Source: Pontibacter sp. HSC-14F20 (GTDB taxonomy: Bacteria > Bacteroidota > Bacteroidia > Cytophagales > Hymenobacteraceae). From it: DNA of 64,000 bases. How positions within the stretch are numbered: position 1 is the first letter of the stretch; each line of letters starts with the position of its first letter. A program made the translations under genes and the position numbers. Shown here in pieces: positions 9,121-18,060 of this stretch. The DNA lies in NCBI RefSeq assembly GCF_019599265.1, contig NZ_JAHZTC010000001.1:186001-250000 (forward strand), given 5' to 3'. The notes beneath the pieces are model-generated. The model worked only from the letters and a program-made list of their open reading frames with translations, did not search any database and was not told the origin of the DNA.

Positions 9121-9576
9121 CTAATAAAGCACATCTCTTTCTGGCCGGCTAATCAGGTTGTCGACAGAAAGACGGCCGGAGCCCAGGATCAAAAAGACTA
9201 CCAGCAGAATCAGGACAATGATAGAAGACCAGAGTTCTGTGTTTTCAGAGTAAAATCCCCGCTGCGGATTAATAAAAAACACGGCTCCCAGCAGAATCGG
9301 TAATTGAAACAGAATGGCGATGCGCGTAACCAGACCCATGGCAATCAGCAGTCCGCCTACCAGGTGCGCGAAAGCCACATAATGGGCCATCCCAAACGAA
9401 ACCCACTGAAACTGGCTGTTGTGCATGATGTTTTGCAAAGCCTCTGTATCCTGGATAAACATGACGCCTTTCACGAATAAAAAGATACCCAGCGCCATGC
9501 GTAGAAAGTCTACCCAAACCGGATGGTGTGTATCAGCCCAATGCTCGATCCGGTGCATGTCTTGCGTTAAGTTCAT
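9121..9576 (-). CDS. DoxX-family membrane protein
   Basis: A 151-residue protein with four hydrophobic segments (about residues 22-40, 62-82, 86-104 and 115-135), matching the DoxX family of small inner-membrane proteins. The segments include LRMALGIFLFVKGVMF, AHLVGGLLIAMGLVTR and SIIVLILLVVFLILG. Family members have been tied to quinone or terminal oxidase functions and to sulfur stress, but many have no known role. It stands between menE and menD on the same strand, which hints at a redox link without proving one. Confidence 0.75.
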   Translation of the reverse strand: MNLTQDMHRIEHWADTHHPVWVDFLRMALGIFLFVKGVMFIQDTEALQNIMHNSQFQWVSFGMAHYVAFAHLVGGLLIAMGLVTRIAILFQLPILLGAVFFINPQRGFYSENTELWSSIIVLILLVVFLILGSGRLSVDNLISRPERDVLY

Positions 9577-9821
9577 GGCTGTATGATTTTAGGTTTAACA
9601 AATTGATGTACAATTATTTAAACGAATCGTGCTGCCAAATGGATGATGAAATGAAGGATATATCGAGGGGGTGGGGTTTTTGTCTTAGCGACGGGTTTAG
9701 GTTGAGGTATTGTTACTGCTGTTGCAGGTATAGCGGTTATGTGAATTTGGTATAGGATGAAGCTGTTTTCTAGCTGGTGTAGTGGTGGCTTTTCAGGTAT
9801 AGCAGATGCTTTGTTTTGTAG

Positions 9822-10070
9822 CTTTGCCTGTGCGGCGGGCCCTCTATTTTTTCCTTGATGAAAAATAGAGGGCCCCTACCCCCAGTAGGCAAAAAAGTCA
9901 AGACTCCCCAAATCGAGGGCCCCCTACCCCCACTCGCTGAACGCTCTTGACAGGGGGACCCTTTCACCCCCAACAGTGGAGTGTCATTTAGGTGCACCTC
10001 TAGCACAGCGAGCTGTTTCATAGCTTTAGGGGCAAGTTCGTCTTGCTATACCTGTCAGTGCTGTTTTACA
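9822..10070. repeat. Dispersed intergenic repeat, copy 2
   Basis: This copy matches copy 3 (27512-27740) closely over long blocks: the CCCAGTAGGCAAAAAAGTCAAGAC box, the CGAGGGCCCCCTACCCCCACT box, CGCTGAACGCTCTTGACAGG, CACCCCCAACAGTGGAGTGT and the GGTGCACCT box. A 12-bp hairpin (9840-9851 with 9861-9872) is present. The following sequence to menD (10071-10231) is low-complexity and G-rich, with no gene. Confidence 0.8.
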
Positions 10071-10231
10071 GATGCTACGGAGTCTATATCTATGAGATAG
10101 CAGCAACAGGTTCCCCGCCTTAGATAAGGAGGGGTTAGGGGAAGGCCGGGATGGGGTAATCCAATCCTAAAATCTGTGGGGTAGGGACCCTTTGTAAATC
10201 CTGATTCTAACAAGCTATACCTGCCTATACC

Positions 10232-11929
10232 TTACAAAGCCTTCAACAGCGCCTGCTTATAAGCGGTAAACTCCGTAGCGTTTTGTTTGCTGTCAGTAAA
10301 GATCTCCAGTATACCTGCTCCGGCATCGGGTGCGAAAAAAGCAGGGAGCGCTTGCTCCAAATCCTCCAGCGACTGACAGGCAGTATAGCCCAGGCCAAAG
10401 TCAAGTGCTGTATTGCGGGCGTTAAGGTGCTGGTGTGTTTCGAAAAACTCTTCCAACTCCGGTTGGCGCTTTGGTCCATCAATTAGTCTGAAAATGCCGC
10501 CAGCGTGGTTGTTGATGATAACGATGCGCAGGTTAGCTGGTAGGTAATTGTGCCAGAGACCGTTGCGGTCGTAGAAAAAGGCCATGTCGCCTGTGAGTAG
10601 GGTGGTGATGCCCTGGCTGGTGAGGGCGCAACCAACTGTAGTGCTGGTGCTGCCATCGATGCCGCTGGTGCCGCGGTTGGCGTATACCTGCACGTTCTGT
10701 TCGGGTCGTAAGGCTAATATGTTAGCATAACGCACCGCCATGCTGTTGGCCAGGTGCAGATTGCTCTGCTGCGGCAGGTTATTGAGCACCCGACTGATGG
10801 CAGTCAATTCGCTGTAAGGAGCCGTTTTAATGAATTCTTTCAGGAAATTGCCTGCCCTGGCTTCTATACCTGTCCAGGACTTGATGTAACCAGCATCTTC
10901 GCGGGTACTGCCGGCCATGCTGCGGAAAAAGCTGTCAGGTGTGCAACGGATAATGCGGGTAAGCGACTGAAACGTATCGGCCACTTGTCCGGCCGGTTGT
11001 ATGTGCCAGTGCGCCCTTGGCTTGTATTGGCGCAGGTATAGCTTCAGACTTTTAGAGATAACCGATTTGCCAAAAGTGACCAGCAGGTCGGGCTGCAATG
11101 CCTGCATTTTCTCCGGATCAGGACACGCAAAAATTGCGTCCTGGTGGCGCAACACGCCAGCTAGTTGCTGCGTGTTGCTGATGATATCACCTACCACCAC
11201 AGCACCCGTCGATCCCATGAATGTGTGCAGGGCCTGCAACAATCTCGGGTCGTGATTTCCCTGCCCTGCTATAATCACTACGCGCTTAAAAAAGAGCATT
11301 TCCTGCTGCAGTTTTAGCGAGTGCATCGGGTTTAAATCAAAGGCATTGGCATCATCTTCGATAATTTTTACCTGATCATCAAACTGCAGGGCTTCGTCTT
11401 GGGTTGGGTAAAAAGGATCCCGCAACGGCACGTTGATGTGGACTGGCCCAGCAGGGAAGGCCACCGACTCGTTCAGTGCCTCCGACACCATGCGCTCGGT
11501 ATGCCACACGGCATCGGGGTGCTCAAGCACGACCGGGAAACTGAAGCTGCGTTTAATGTGCTGTCCGTATACCTGCTCCTGCCGGATCGTCTGCCCGTCA
11601 AGCTGGTCGATCCACTCCGGCGGGCGGTCGGCGGTGAGCACCAGCAAAGGCACCTGCGCAAAATAAGCTTCTGCCACGGCAGGAGCATAATTGAGTGCTG
11701 CCGTGCCCGAGGTACAAACCAGCACGGTCGGTTTACCTGTCGTCTGCGCCATGCCCAGGGCAATGAAAGCTGCCGCGCGTTCATCGCTCACTGTGCGCAC
11801 GGTCAGCATGGGGTGGCGGGCAAAGGCTATTGTCAGGGGTGCACAACGCGAGCCCGGCGACAATACTACATTTTCTACTCCCTTGCGGGCGCATATCTCG
11901 GCAATATTGACTACAGGCTGAAGGATCAT
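10232..11929 (-). CDS. menD: SEPHCHC synthase (menaquinone synthesis)
   Basis: A thiamine-diphosphate enzyme that joins isochorismate and 2-oxoglutarate to give SEPHCHC, the committed step of menaquinone synthesis. Its 565 residues fit the family. Visible marks are VENVVLSPGSRCAPLT near residue 20, the FIALGMAQTTGKPTVLVCTSGTA segment in which the cofactor-activating glutamate region lies, and the ThDP/Mg motif from TGDMAFFYDRNG to IINNHAGG near residues 440-475. It lies downstream of menF with a 186-base gap; the enzyme product would pass to MenH/MenC, which are not in the window. Confidence 0.93.
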   Translation of the reverse strand: MILQPVVNIAEICARKGVENVVLSPGSRCAPLTIAFARHPMLTVRTVSDERAAAFIALGMAQTTGKPTVLVCTSGTAALNYAPAVAEAYFAQVPLLVLTADRPPEWIDQLDGQTIRQEQVYGQHIKRSFSFPVVLEHPDAVWHTERMVSEALNESVAFPAGPVHINVPLRDPFYPTQDEALQFDDQVKIIEDDANAFDLNPMHSLKLQQEMLFFKRVVIIAGQGNHDPRLLQALHTFMGSTGAVVVGDIISNTQQLAGVLRHQDAIFACPDPEKMQALQPDLLVTFGKSVISKSLKLYLRQYKPRAHWHIQPAGQVADTFQSLTRIIRCTPDSFFRSMAGSTREDAGYIKSWTGIEARAGNFLKEFIKTAPYSELTAISRVLNNLPQQSNLHLANSMAVRYANILALRPEQNVQVYANRGTSGIDGSTSTTVGCALTSQGITTLLTGDMAFFYDRNGLWHNYLPANLRIVIINNHAGGIFRLIDGPKRQPELEEFFETHQHLNARNTALDFGLGYTACQSLEDLEQALPAFFAPDAGAGILEIFTDSKQNATEFTAYKQALLKAL

Positions 11930-12115
11930 GATTGAATTAGTGATTGAGTGAATGAGCGAATTGTTGAGTGGTTAAAGTGTTGATTTTTATCCTGTTTTAG
12001 CTAGGCTTCTGCTGGACTTTACATGAAACATGGTTGTAATGTTAATTAATTACTCATCCGCTAAATCTAATATAAAACAATTAGCCATTCACTCAATCAA
12101 AAACTCACTCATTGT

Positions 12116-13318
12116 TTAAAACTCCGCCAGTATTTTCCCCATTGTTTGGAGTTTGTGTTGCGTTTCCTGCCATTCTTTTTCTGAGGAGGAATCGCCCGTA
12201 ATGCCAGCTCCCGCGTACAGTACGGCTTCATGCTGCCATAGCTGCATGCAGCGCAGGTTAACAAAAAGGTGTGTGCCGACATTGCTGTTCACGGGGCCTA
12301 AAAAACCGCTGTAATAGCTTCGATCGTAGCCTTCGTGGTCCAGGATAAAGCGCAGAGCAGGTTCTTTGGGGAGTCCACAAACGGCGGAGGTAGGGTGCAA
12401 CAGGCGCAGCATGTCAGTACCGAGTGTGGGGAAGTCCACTTCCTTCAGGTCTACTTTAAAGTCGGTGCGCAGGTGCATCAGATTGCCAGCGGTTACGGTT
12501 CGCGGACCTACTTCAGTATACTCGCGCAGGCGCAGTTTTTTGAAACAGCTCAGCACATAGCGCTCCACCATACCTTGTTCTTCAATTTCCTTCTCCCGCC
12601 AGATGGCGTTGGCCGTAGAACCGTCTTCGCAGGCGGGTTGTGTGCCGGCCAGTGCTACCGTCTTGAATACCTGCTGCTGGTCCATGCTCACCAGAATCTC
12701 CGGCGAGGCGCCGAGCCAGGTACCCACGCCAGGTATAGCCACCAGCGAAACAAAGGCGTTGGGATAGGCGGACTGCATTTTTTCAAAGGCTTTGAGCAGA
12801 CTGAAACCCTCCGGTAGAGGCGTGGTATTAATCCGGGAGAGCACCACCTTTTCCATAGTTTCTGCCCGGATCACATCCACTGCCAGACTCACAGCCGCCT
12901 TGAAGGTCTCTTCGTTGCGGTCGGCGTGGCGGGCAGGTTTGGCAGGTATAGGCCATGCGGCAGGTTTCCCGGTTTCAATCTGTGTCAGAGTTTCTGTAAA
13001 TAAATCCACCTGCGTAGCGGGCGCATCTGGGGCGTAGCTGAGTTGGCGGGTTAGGGAGCTGTAGCGGATGTCGGCTTTCAGGAAAATATGGTCGTGCATC
13101 CCTTCCGTCACAAAAGGGCAGAAGAGAAAACCAGCCGGGCTTGACTCCAGTTCAGTTATAGCCGAAGTTAAATGCGGGGCAAAAGAAACGTAGGCCTGCA
13201 CTTCGGTTTGCAAAGGCAGTCGCCAGACGGCAATGGCCTGCTGCCCTTGCAGTGCCGCCGATAACACTTGCTCTAAGGTATAAGTGCGTTCTCCTCCTGT
13301 TCCAGCTGCCTGTTCCAT
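12116..13318 (-). CDS. menF: Isochorismate synthase
   Basis: It converts chorismate to isochorismate, the entry to menaquinone synthesis. The 400-residue protein has the chorismate-binding fold with the C-terminal conserved blocks: EKVVLSRI, WLGASPEIL, ALAGTQ, LHPTSAVCGLPKEPALRFI, YYSGFLGPV and YAGAGITGDSSSEKEW. The context makes menaquinone more likely than siderophore synthesis. It starts 3 bases after the stop of the thioesterase gene upstream, so the two are almost certainly cotranscribed. Confidence 0.92.
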   Translation of the reverse strand: MEQAAGTGGERTYTLEQVLSAALQGQQAIAVWRLPLQTEVQAYVSFAPHLTSAITELESSPAGFLFCPFVTEGMHDHIFLKADIRYSSLTRQLSYAPDAPATQVDLFTETLTQIETGKPAAWPIPAKPARHADRNEETFKAAVSLAVDVIRAETMEKVVLSRINTTPLPEGFSLLKAFEKMQSAYPNAFVSLVAIPGVGTWLGASPEILVSMDQQQVFKTVALAGTQPACEDGSTANAIWREKEIEEQGMVERYVLSCFKKLRLREYTEVGPRTVTAGNLMHLRTDFKVDLKEVDFPTLGTDMLRLLHPTSAVCGLPKEPALRFILDHEGYDRSYYSGFLGPVNSNVGTHLFVNLRCMQLWQHEAVLYAGAGITGDSSSEKEWQETQHKLQTMGKILAEF

Positions 13319-13321
13319 ACC

Positions 13322-13732
13322 TTATTTTTTATCGATTACGGCTACAGTCATGCGGCTCAGGCACACCAGATCGCCGGATTCAGAAGAAATTTTGATTTCC
13401 CATACCTGTGTGCTCCGGCCCTGGTGTAGGGCTTTGGCCTCGCCGTATACCCAGCCTTCGCGCACGCTCCGGATGTGGTTCGCGTTGATCTCAAGTCCTA
13501 CACAGGCTTTCTGACTTAGGTCTACGGATAGGGCGGCGCCAATGCTGCCAAGTGTTTCGGCCAGGGCCACAGAAGCCCCGCCATGCAGCAGGCCCATCGG
13601 CTGGTGGGTGCGTTTGTCAACCGGCATCTTAGCCGTTAAAATACCATCCTTAAATGAAGTCAATTCGATGCCGAGGTGCTCCACCATTGTGTTTTTACTC
13701 CAATCCTGCAGTTTTTCTAACGTAGAATCCAT
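13322..13732 (-). CDS. menI: DHNA-CoA thioesterase, hotdog fold
   Basis: A 136-residue hotdog-fold acyl-CoA thioesterase. The active-site helix GLLHGGASVALAE carries the glycine-rich HGG and the likely catalytic glutamate (about residue 59), as in the PaaI/YdiI type. Its tight coupling to menF supports a role in releasing 1,4-dihydroxy-2-naphthoate from its CoA ester, though promiscuous thioesterase activity is possible. A TACTTTTG box on the minus strand at 13783-13790 is placed as a promoter would be. Confidence 0.8.
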   Translation of the reverse strand: MDSTLEKLQDWSKNTMVEHLGIELTSFKDGILTAKMPVDKRTHQPMGLLHGGASVALAETLGSIGAALSVDLSQKACVGLEINANHIRSVREGWVYGEAKALHQGRSTQVWEIKISSESGDLVCLSRMTVAVIDKK

Positions 13733-13782
13733 GTTGTATAGGCTTTGAATGCTAACTTCGCATTCTCGTATTGGTAAAGGGG

Positions 13783-13790
13783 CAAAAGTA
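13783..13790 (-). promoter_or_regulatory. Possible promoter -7 box for menI-menF
   Basis: On the minus strand the sequence TACTTTTG fits the Bacteroidota consensus TAnnTTTG, about 50 bases before the menI start. I do not see a good TTG -33 box at the right distance, so this is tentative. Confidence 0.4.
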
Positions 13791-13798
13791 AATCAATT

Positions 13799-14425
13799 TT
13801 GAGTATTAAGAAAATATACCTGATCCGTCACGGACAAACCGATTTTAACCTGCAGGGCATTGTACAGGGCAGCGGTGTGGATGCGTCCCTCAACGACTTG
13901 GGGCGCAGACAGGCGGCCGCTTTTTTCGAAAAATACCAACACATTCCCTTCGACAAGGTATATACTTCTGTTTTACAGCGCAGCATCCAGTCGGTGCAGG
14001 GCTTTATCGACAAAGGGATAGCTCACGAGCGCCACGCCGGTCTGAATGAGATCAACTGGGGCACGAGAGAAGGCACGCGCATCACACCGGAAGAGGATGC
14101 TTACTACCACCGCATGCTGCAATCCTGGAACGAGGGCGAGACAGGTATATGCATAGAAGGAGGGGAGAGTCCTGAATTGGTAGCTGCCCGCCAGAAACCC
14201 GTGATAGAACTGATCATCAGCCGTCCGGAGGAGAAAAACGTTTTAATTTGCATGCACGGCCGCGCCATGCGCATATTGCTGAGTCAGCTGTTGTGCTATC
14301 CGCTGCGTTGCATGGACCAGTTTGAGCACCAGAATCTGTGCCTTTATCAACTCGATTTTACGGGAAGTATGTTTGCCGTGAAGAAGTACTGCGATGTGGC
14401 CCATTTGCAGGATGTGCAGGTATAA
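13799..14425 (+). CDS. Histidine phosphatase (phosphoglycerate mutase-like)
   Basis: A 208-residue member of the branch-1 histidine phosphatases. The phospho-accepting histidine is in YLIRHGQTDFN (residues 7-17), and the second catalytic histidine is in ICMHGRAMRIL near residue 150, with EINWGTREG between. Substrates of the family range from sugar phosphates to alpha-ribazole phosphate, and nothing here selects one. The start appears to be TTG (13799) just before SIKKIYLIRHG; no ATG fits. It is divergent from menI by 66 bases and ends CAG-GTA-TAA, within a copy of the dispersed motif. Confidence 0.82.
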   Translation: MSIKKIYLIRHGQTDFNLQGIVQGSGVDASLNDLGRRQAAAFFEKYQHIPFDKVYTSVLQRSIQSVQGFIDKGIAHERHAGLNEINWGTREGTRITPEEDAYYHRMLQSWNEGETGICIEGGESPELVAARQKPVIELIISRPEEKNVLICMHGRAMRILLSQLLCYPLRCMDQFEHQNLCLYQLDFTGSMFAVKKYCDVAHLQDVQV

Positions 14426-14457
14426 ATTCTCTGTCACAACAATTTAAGAGGTATAGT

Positions 14458-14487
14458 TTGAATAAAATATTTTTAGGTCTAATTTTG
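14458..14487 (+). promoter_or_regulatory. Bacteroidota-type promoter of the E2 gene
   Basis: TTG at 14458-14460, 19 bases, then TAATTTTG at 14480-14487 fits the TTG-N19/20-TAnnTTTG consensus, 47 bases before the E2 start codon. An AGGTATAG copy lies directly before the -33 box. Confidence 0.7.
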
Positions 14488-14534
14488 GGCTTTATTGATT
14501 AGACGAAACAGGCGAACAAACAAGACGATAAATT

Positions 14535-16244
14535 ATGGCTGAAGTGATACGAATGCCTAAGATGAGCGACACGATGACGGAGGGGGTGATTGCATCTTGG
14601 CTTAAGAAAGTAGGTGACAAGGTAAGCGCCGGCGATATTCTGGCAGAGGTGGAAACCGACAAGGCTACCATGGAACTGGAATCATACGAAGATGGTACTC
14701 TGTTGCACATTGGTCCGCAGAAAGGCGATTCTGTACCAGTTGATGCTGTAATAGCGATCATTGGCAAGGAAGGCGAAGACATTTCCGGCCTGTTGGGCGA
14801 GGCAGGCGGTAAAGCTGAGCCAGCTGCCAAAGAAGAACCAAAAGAGGAGAAAAAAGAAACTCCTAAGCAGGAAGAGAAGAAAGAAGCGGCTCCGGCCAAA
14901 GCTGATGCCCCTGCTGCCAAAACTTCTGTAGATACGTCCAGCATCAAGGCTAACGTGATCCGCATGCCGAAGATGAGCGATACCATGACCGAAGGTGTGC
15001 TGGTGTCGTGGCTGAAGAAAGTAGGCGACAAAGTGAGCTCAGGTGATGTACTGGCCGAAGTAGAAACTGACAAGGCCACTATGGAACTGGAGTCGTACGA
15101 AGATGGAACGCTGCTTTATACTGGCGTAAACGCTGGCGACTCTGTAGCCATTGACGCCGTTATCGCGATCATCGGCGAGAAAGGTGCTGACTACCAGGCC
15201 CTGCTCGATGCTGAAGGCGGTAAAGAAGAGCGTTCACGCGAAGAAAACGCGCAGTCTGACGAGAACATCGAAGCCCGTACCGAGGAAACGACTGAAGATA
15301 AAGTTCAGGATACGAAAGTGCCTGCCGGCGAAACAGAGCAAGCTGCCGCTGAATCAAATGGCCGCATCAAAGCTTCTCCGCTTGCTAAAAAAGTTGCAAA
15401 AGAAAAAGGCTTTAATCTGAGCCAGATCAAAGGATCGGGTGAGGGTGGACGCATTGTGCTGCGCGACGTGGAGAACTTCACACCATCTGCCGCGCCGCAG
15501 AAAGAAGCTGCCAAGGCTCCTGCTGCCGCTCCGACTGCACAGGCTATACCTGGTGCACCGGCCGATTCGTACGAAGAAGTGAACGTGTCGCAGATGCGCA
15601 AAGTGATCGCGCGTCGACTGGCCGAGAGCAAGTTCTCAGCTCCGCACTTCTACCTGACCATGGAAATCGACATGGACAAGGCGATGGAAGCACGTGTGTC
15701 TATCAACGAAGTGTCTCCGGTGAAGGTATCGTTTAACGACCTGGTGATCAAGGCGGCTGCTGCGGCGCTTCGTCAGCACCCTGCCGTGAACTCTTCGTGG
15801 TTGGGCGATAAGATTCGTTATAACAAGCACATCAACATCGGTGTGGCTGTGGCGGTAGAAGAAGGCCTGCTGGTACCGGTGGTACGCAACGCTGACTACA
15901 AGTCGCTTTCAACCATAGCTGCTGAAGTGAAAGACCTGGGCGGCAAAGCAAAGAGCAAAAAGCTGCAGCCATCAGATTGGGAGGGCAACACCTTCACGAT
16001 CTCTAACCTGGGTATGTTCGGTATCGAAGAATTTACTGCCATCATCAACCCGCCGGATGCCTGCATCATGGCTGTGGGTGGTATCAAGCAAACGCCGGTA
16101 GTGCGCGACGGACAGATCAGGATCGGCAACGTGATGAAGGTTACGCTGTCGTGCGACCACCGTGTGGTGGACGGTGCCGTTGGCTCCGCTTTCCTGCAGA
16201 CATTCAAGAATCTGCTCGAAAATCCGGTGAGAATACTGGTATAA
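14535..16244 (+). CDS. Pyruvate dehydrogenase E2, dihydrolipoamide acetyltransferase
   Basis: Core of the pyruvate dehydrogenase complex, passing the acetyl group from lipoate to CoA. The 569 residues show two lipoyl domains with lipoylated lysines at about 43 and 180, both in ETDKATMELES. An Ala/Pro/Glu-rich linker follows each lipoyl domain. A peripheral-subunit-binding domain spans about 278-315 (SPLAKKVAKEKG, GSGEGGRI), and the catalytic domain carries CDHRVVDG near 541-548. The two lipoyl domains are very alike in DNA, pointing to recent duplication or gene conversion. E1 and E3 are not in the window. A canonical promoter lies upstream and a hairpin terminator downstream. Confidence 0.95.
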   Translation: MAEVIRMPKMSDTMTEGVIASWLKKVGDKVSAGDILAEVETDKATMELESYEDGTLLHIGPQKGDSVPVDAVIAIIGKEGEDISGLLGEAGGKAEPAAKEEPKEEKKETPKQEEKKEAAPAKADAPAAKTSVDTSSIKANVIRMPKMSDTMTEGVLVSWLKKVGDKVSSGDVLAEVETDKATMELESYEDGTLLYTGVNAGDSVAIDAVIAIIGEKGADYQALLDAEGGKEERSREENAQSDENIEARTEETTEDKVQDTKVPAGETEQAAAESNGRIKASPLAKKVAKEKGFNLSQIKGSGEGGRIVLRDVENFTPSAAPQKEAAKAPAAAPTAQAIPGAPADSYEEVNVSQMRKVIARRLAESKFSAPHFYLTMEIDMDKAMEARVSINEVSPVKVSFNDLVIKAAAAALRQHPAVNSSWLGDKIRYNKHINIGVAVAVEEGLLVPVVRNADYKSLSTIAAEVKDLGGKAKSKKLQPSDWEGNTFTISNLGMFGIEEFTAIINPPDACIMAVGGIKQTPVVRDGQIRIGNVMKVTLSCDHRVVDGAVGSAFLQTFKNLLENPVRILV

Positions 16245-16301
16245 ATTCCTGATAAAGAATTTCCTGATAAAGGAAAAAGACCTTTGAAGGTAGAAATAAC
16301 A

Positions 16302-16333
16302 AAAGGGCCTCTTCGGAAACGGAGAGGCCCTTT
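16302..16333. terminator. Terminator between E2 gene and acetyltransferase gene
   Basis: An 11-bp perfect stem AAAGGGCCTCT (16302-16312) with 16323-16333 lies between convergent genes. It has A/T ends on both sides, so it could serve both strands. Confidence 0.75.
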
Positions 16334-16360
16334 GTGGTATAGGCATAGGTATAGGCGGCG

Positions 16361-16915
16361 TTAAAGTGTCCGGATTACCTGGCACGGATTGCCTGCTGCA
16401 AACACATCGGCGGGTATATCTTTCGTTACCACACTTCCTGCACCGATTACACTGCGGTTGCCGATGCTCACACCAGGACAGATGACAGCGCTACCACCAA
16501 TCCAGACGTCTTCGCCAATGCGGATGGATTTGGCGTACTCCACACCCGAGGCGCGTACCTGATGATCCATGGGGTGGGTGGCGGTGTATACCTGCACATT
16601 GGGCCCGAAAAGGGTGCGGCTGCCGATACGAACCTCCATTACATCAAGCACTACACAGTTGAAGTTAAAGAAAACCCTATCGCCCACGACCATATTGGAG
16701 CCGTAGTCACAGTAAAAAGGAGGCTGTAGCCAGAGTTCTTCCCCTGCGTTTGGAATCAGGGCTTTCAGGATGCGGCTGCGCTCTTCTACCTGGTCTTCGC
16801 GGCTGTCATTAAGTTCTTTCAGGAGCAGGCGCGTGCGTAGACGCTCGTCACTCAATTGCTTGTCCAGCGGGTCGTAGAGCTCTCCTGCCAGCATTTTTTC
16901 TTTCTCGGTTTGCAT
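16361..16915 (-). CDS. Maltose/galactoside-type sugar O-acetyltransferase
   Basis: A protein of about 184 residues with the left-handed beta-helix made of hexapeptide repeats (for example IRIGEDVWIGGSAVICPG and VSIGNRSVIGAGSVVTKDIP). It has the N-terminal helical segment KEKMLAGELYDPLDKQLSDE typical of Maa/LacA enzymes. It moves acetyl from acetyl-CoA to a sugar hydroxyl; the catalytic histidine lies in YTATHPMD. The ATG at 16915 (MQTEKEKM) is preferred to the longer frame starting at 16939. It follows the DUF1801 gene by about 30 bases, so the two may be cotranscribed. Confidence 0.88.
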   Translation of the reverse strand: MQTEKEKMLAGELYDPLDKQLSDERLRTRLLLKELNDSREDQVEERSRILKALIPNAGEELWLQPPFYCDYGSNMVVGDRVFFNFNCVVLDVMEVRIGSRTLFGPNVQVYTATHPMDHQVRASGVEYAKSIRIGEDVWIGGSAVICPGVSIGNRSVIGAGSVVTKDIPADVFAAGNPCQVIRTL

Positions 16916-16945
16916 AGGCAGGTATACGGCAACCAGCATGTTTAG

Positions 16946-17275
16946 CTATACCGCTGCCGCTTTAAACCAGTCGCTCAGAAGCTCCCGGTCAATGTCCTGC
17001 ACGTTTTTGATCTTGATGTGGCGCATATCTTTTCCGGTGCCTTCCAGTAAACCGTTTGGGTCGTTGAGTTTGTCGAAATGAAAGAAGCCGAGCGTGATGT
17101 ATGTTTTGGCTGTTTTGAGGTATGTAAAGTCTTTGCTGGAGCGAAAAACAGGCCGTCCCCACTTGAATTCTTCGGTTACGCCGGGTACCGTGTCGTGCAG
17201 GAGTTGGCGCAGCGCTTCAAGGGTTTCTTTGTGTTTCTCGGACGCGTTGATGTAATCAGTAACTTGTGGGTGCAT
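16946..17275 (-). CDS. DUF1801-family protein
   Basis: A 109-residue cytoplasmic protein of the DUF1801/YdhG type, with LRQLLHDTVPGVTEEFKWGRPVF, YLKTAKTYITLGFFH and GKDMRHIKI. The fold is related to frataxin-like or iron-binding proteins in some annotations, but the role is unknown. Spacing suggests one transcript with the sugar acetyltransferase gene downstream. AT-rich, gene-poor sequence begins immediately upstream. Confidence 0.7.
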   Translation of the reverse strand: MHPQVTDYINASEKHKETLEALRQLLHDTVPGVTEEFKWGRPVFRSSKDFTYLKTAKTYITLGFFHFDKLNDPNGLLEGTGKDMRHIKIKNVQDIDRELLSDWFKAAAV

Positions 17276-17515
17276 GGGTGACTTAGGTTAAACTTATAAT
17301 AGGCCAATATACTCAAATATGTTTTTAATGCATGTTCTCCACCTTATGCCGGCAACCGCGCCACACGCATACGATTGATATAGCGATGCATGACTTGTGG
17401 TATTATATTTTAGGTGAGATGTGGGAGGAAGTTGATTCGGACTTGAAAACCTGTTGTGTACTCGAACTATCTAATTTTAAATGGCAAGATGTTTAAAACA
17501 GTACTATAGTATGCA

Positions 17516-18060
17516 TCAAGCGTGTGCCTTATTACCTCCAGCGATCTTGACCCTTAATTCAAATTCGGTTAAGTCATTACAGATTATCTGTGCCCCATTT
17601 TCAAGAAGCATTTTCTGATTAGCGGTGCCAAATCCGATAAACTCCAGACCGAGGTTTTTAGCTGAAATAAAGTCCCATAAACCATCACCAACAGAAATAA
17701 CTTTTTCAAAATTGTGGACTTGATAATACATAGACGAGTTCATGATGGCTTGCGCTATAATTCTTTCCCTTTCGTGCAGTTTGTCCGAAGCGACTAGTTG
17801 CCATTCCTCAAATTTTATTCCGATTGACTTTAATTTATGTTCAGCCGGTCTTCTTAGCGAACCTGTTGCAAAGCAAAACCCATATTCAGAACAGCTGTCT
17901 AGCGACTTAAGAAGCTTTTTGGCACCTGCTATTTAATTAAACTTCAGTTTTTTATCTCCCACACCAAATTCGAACAATACTTCAGAGAATGCTTTCTGAT
18001 GTTGTTTAACACTGTCAGTTAAAGTACCATCAATGTCGAATACGATTAATTTGTTCTTTT
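17516..18060 (-). pseudogene. Broken HAD-superfamily hydrolase
   Basis: Reading the minus strand, motif I (KNKLIVFDIDGTLTDS) is clear near 18055 but has a stop in place of a start codon before it. The frame meets a TAA near 17936 after KKLKFN. It then resumes in the same frame with KKLLKSLDSCSEYGFCFATGS (motif II) and ends with motif III/IV (VISVGDGLWD). The cap region expected between motifs I and II is missing. So the gene has lost its start, a middle section and its continuity. The base composition is AT-rich, unlike the neighbours, which points to acquired DNA that has decayed. Confidence 0.75.

Noticed and set aside
11942-12098. 12-bp inverted repeat GATTGAGTGAAT with ATTCACTCAATC between menD and menF
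   Set aside because: It is 130 bases apart in low-complexity sequence of repeated TGAGTGA-like words, probably chance or simple-sequence drift.
14535-15190. Repeated DNA that could suggest an array or tandem repeat
   Set aside because: It is explained by two lipoyl domains of the E2 protein.
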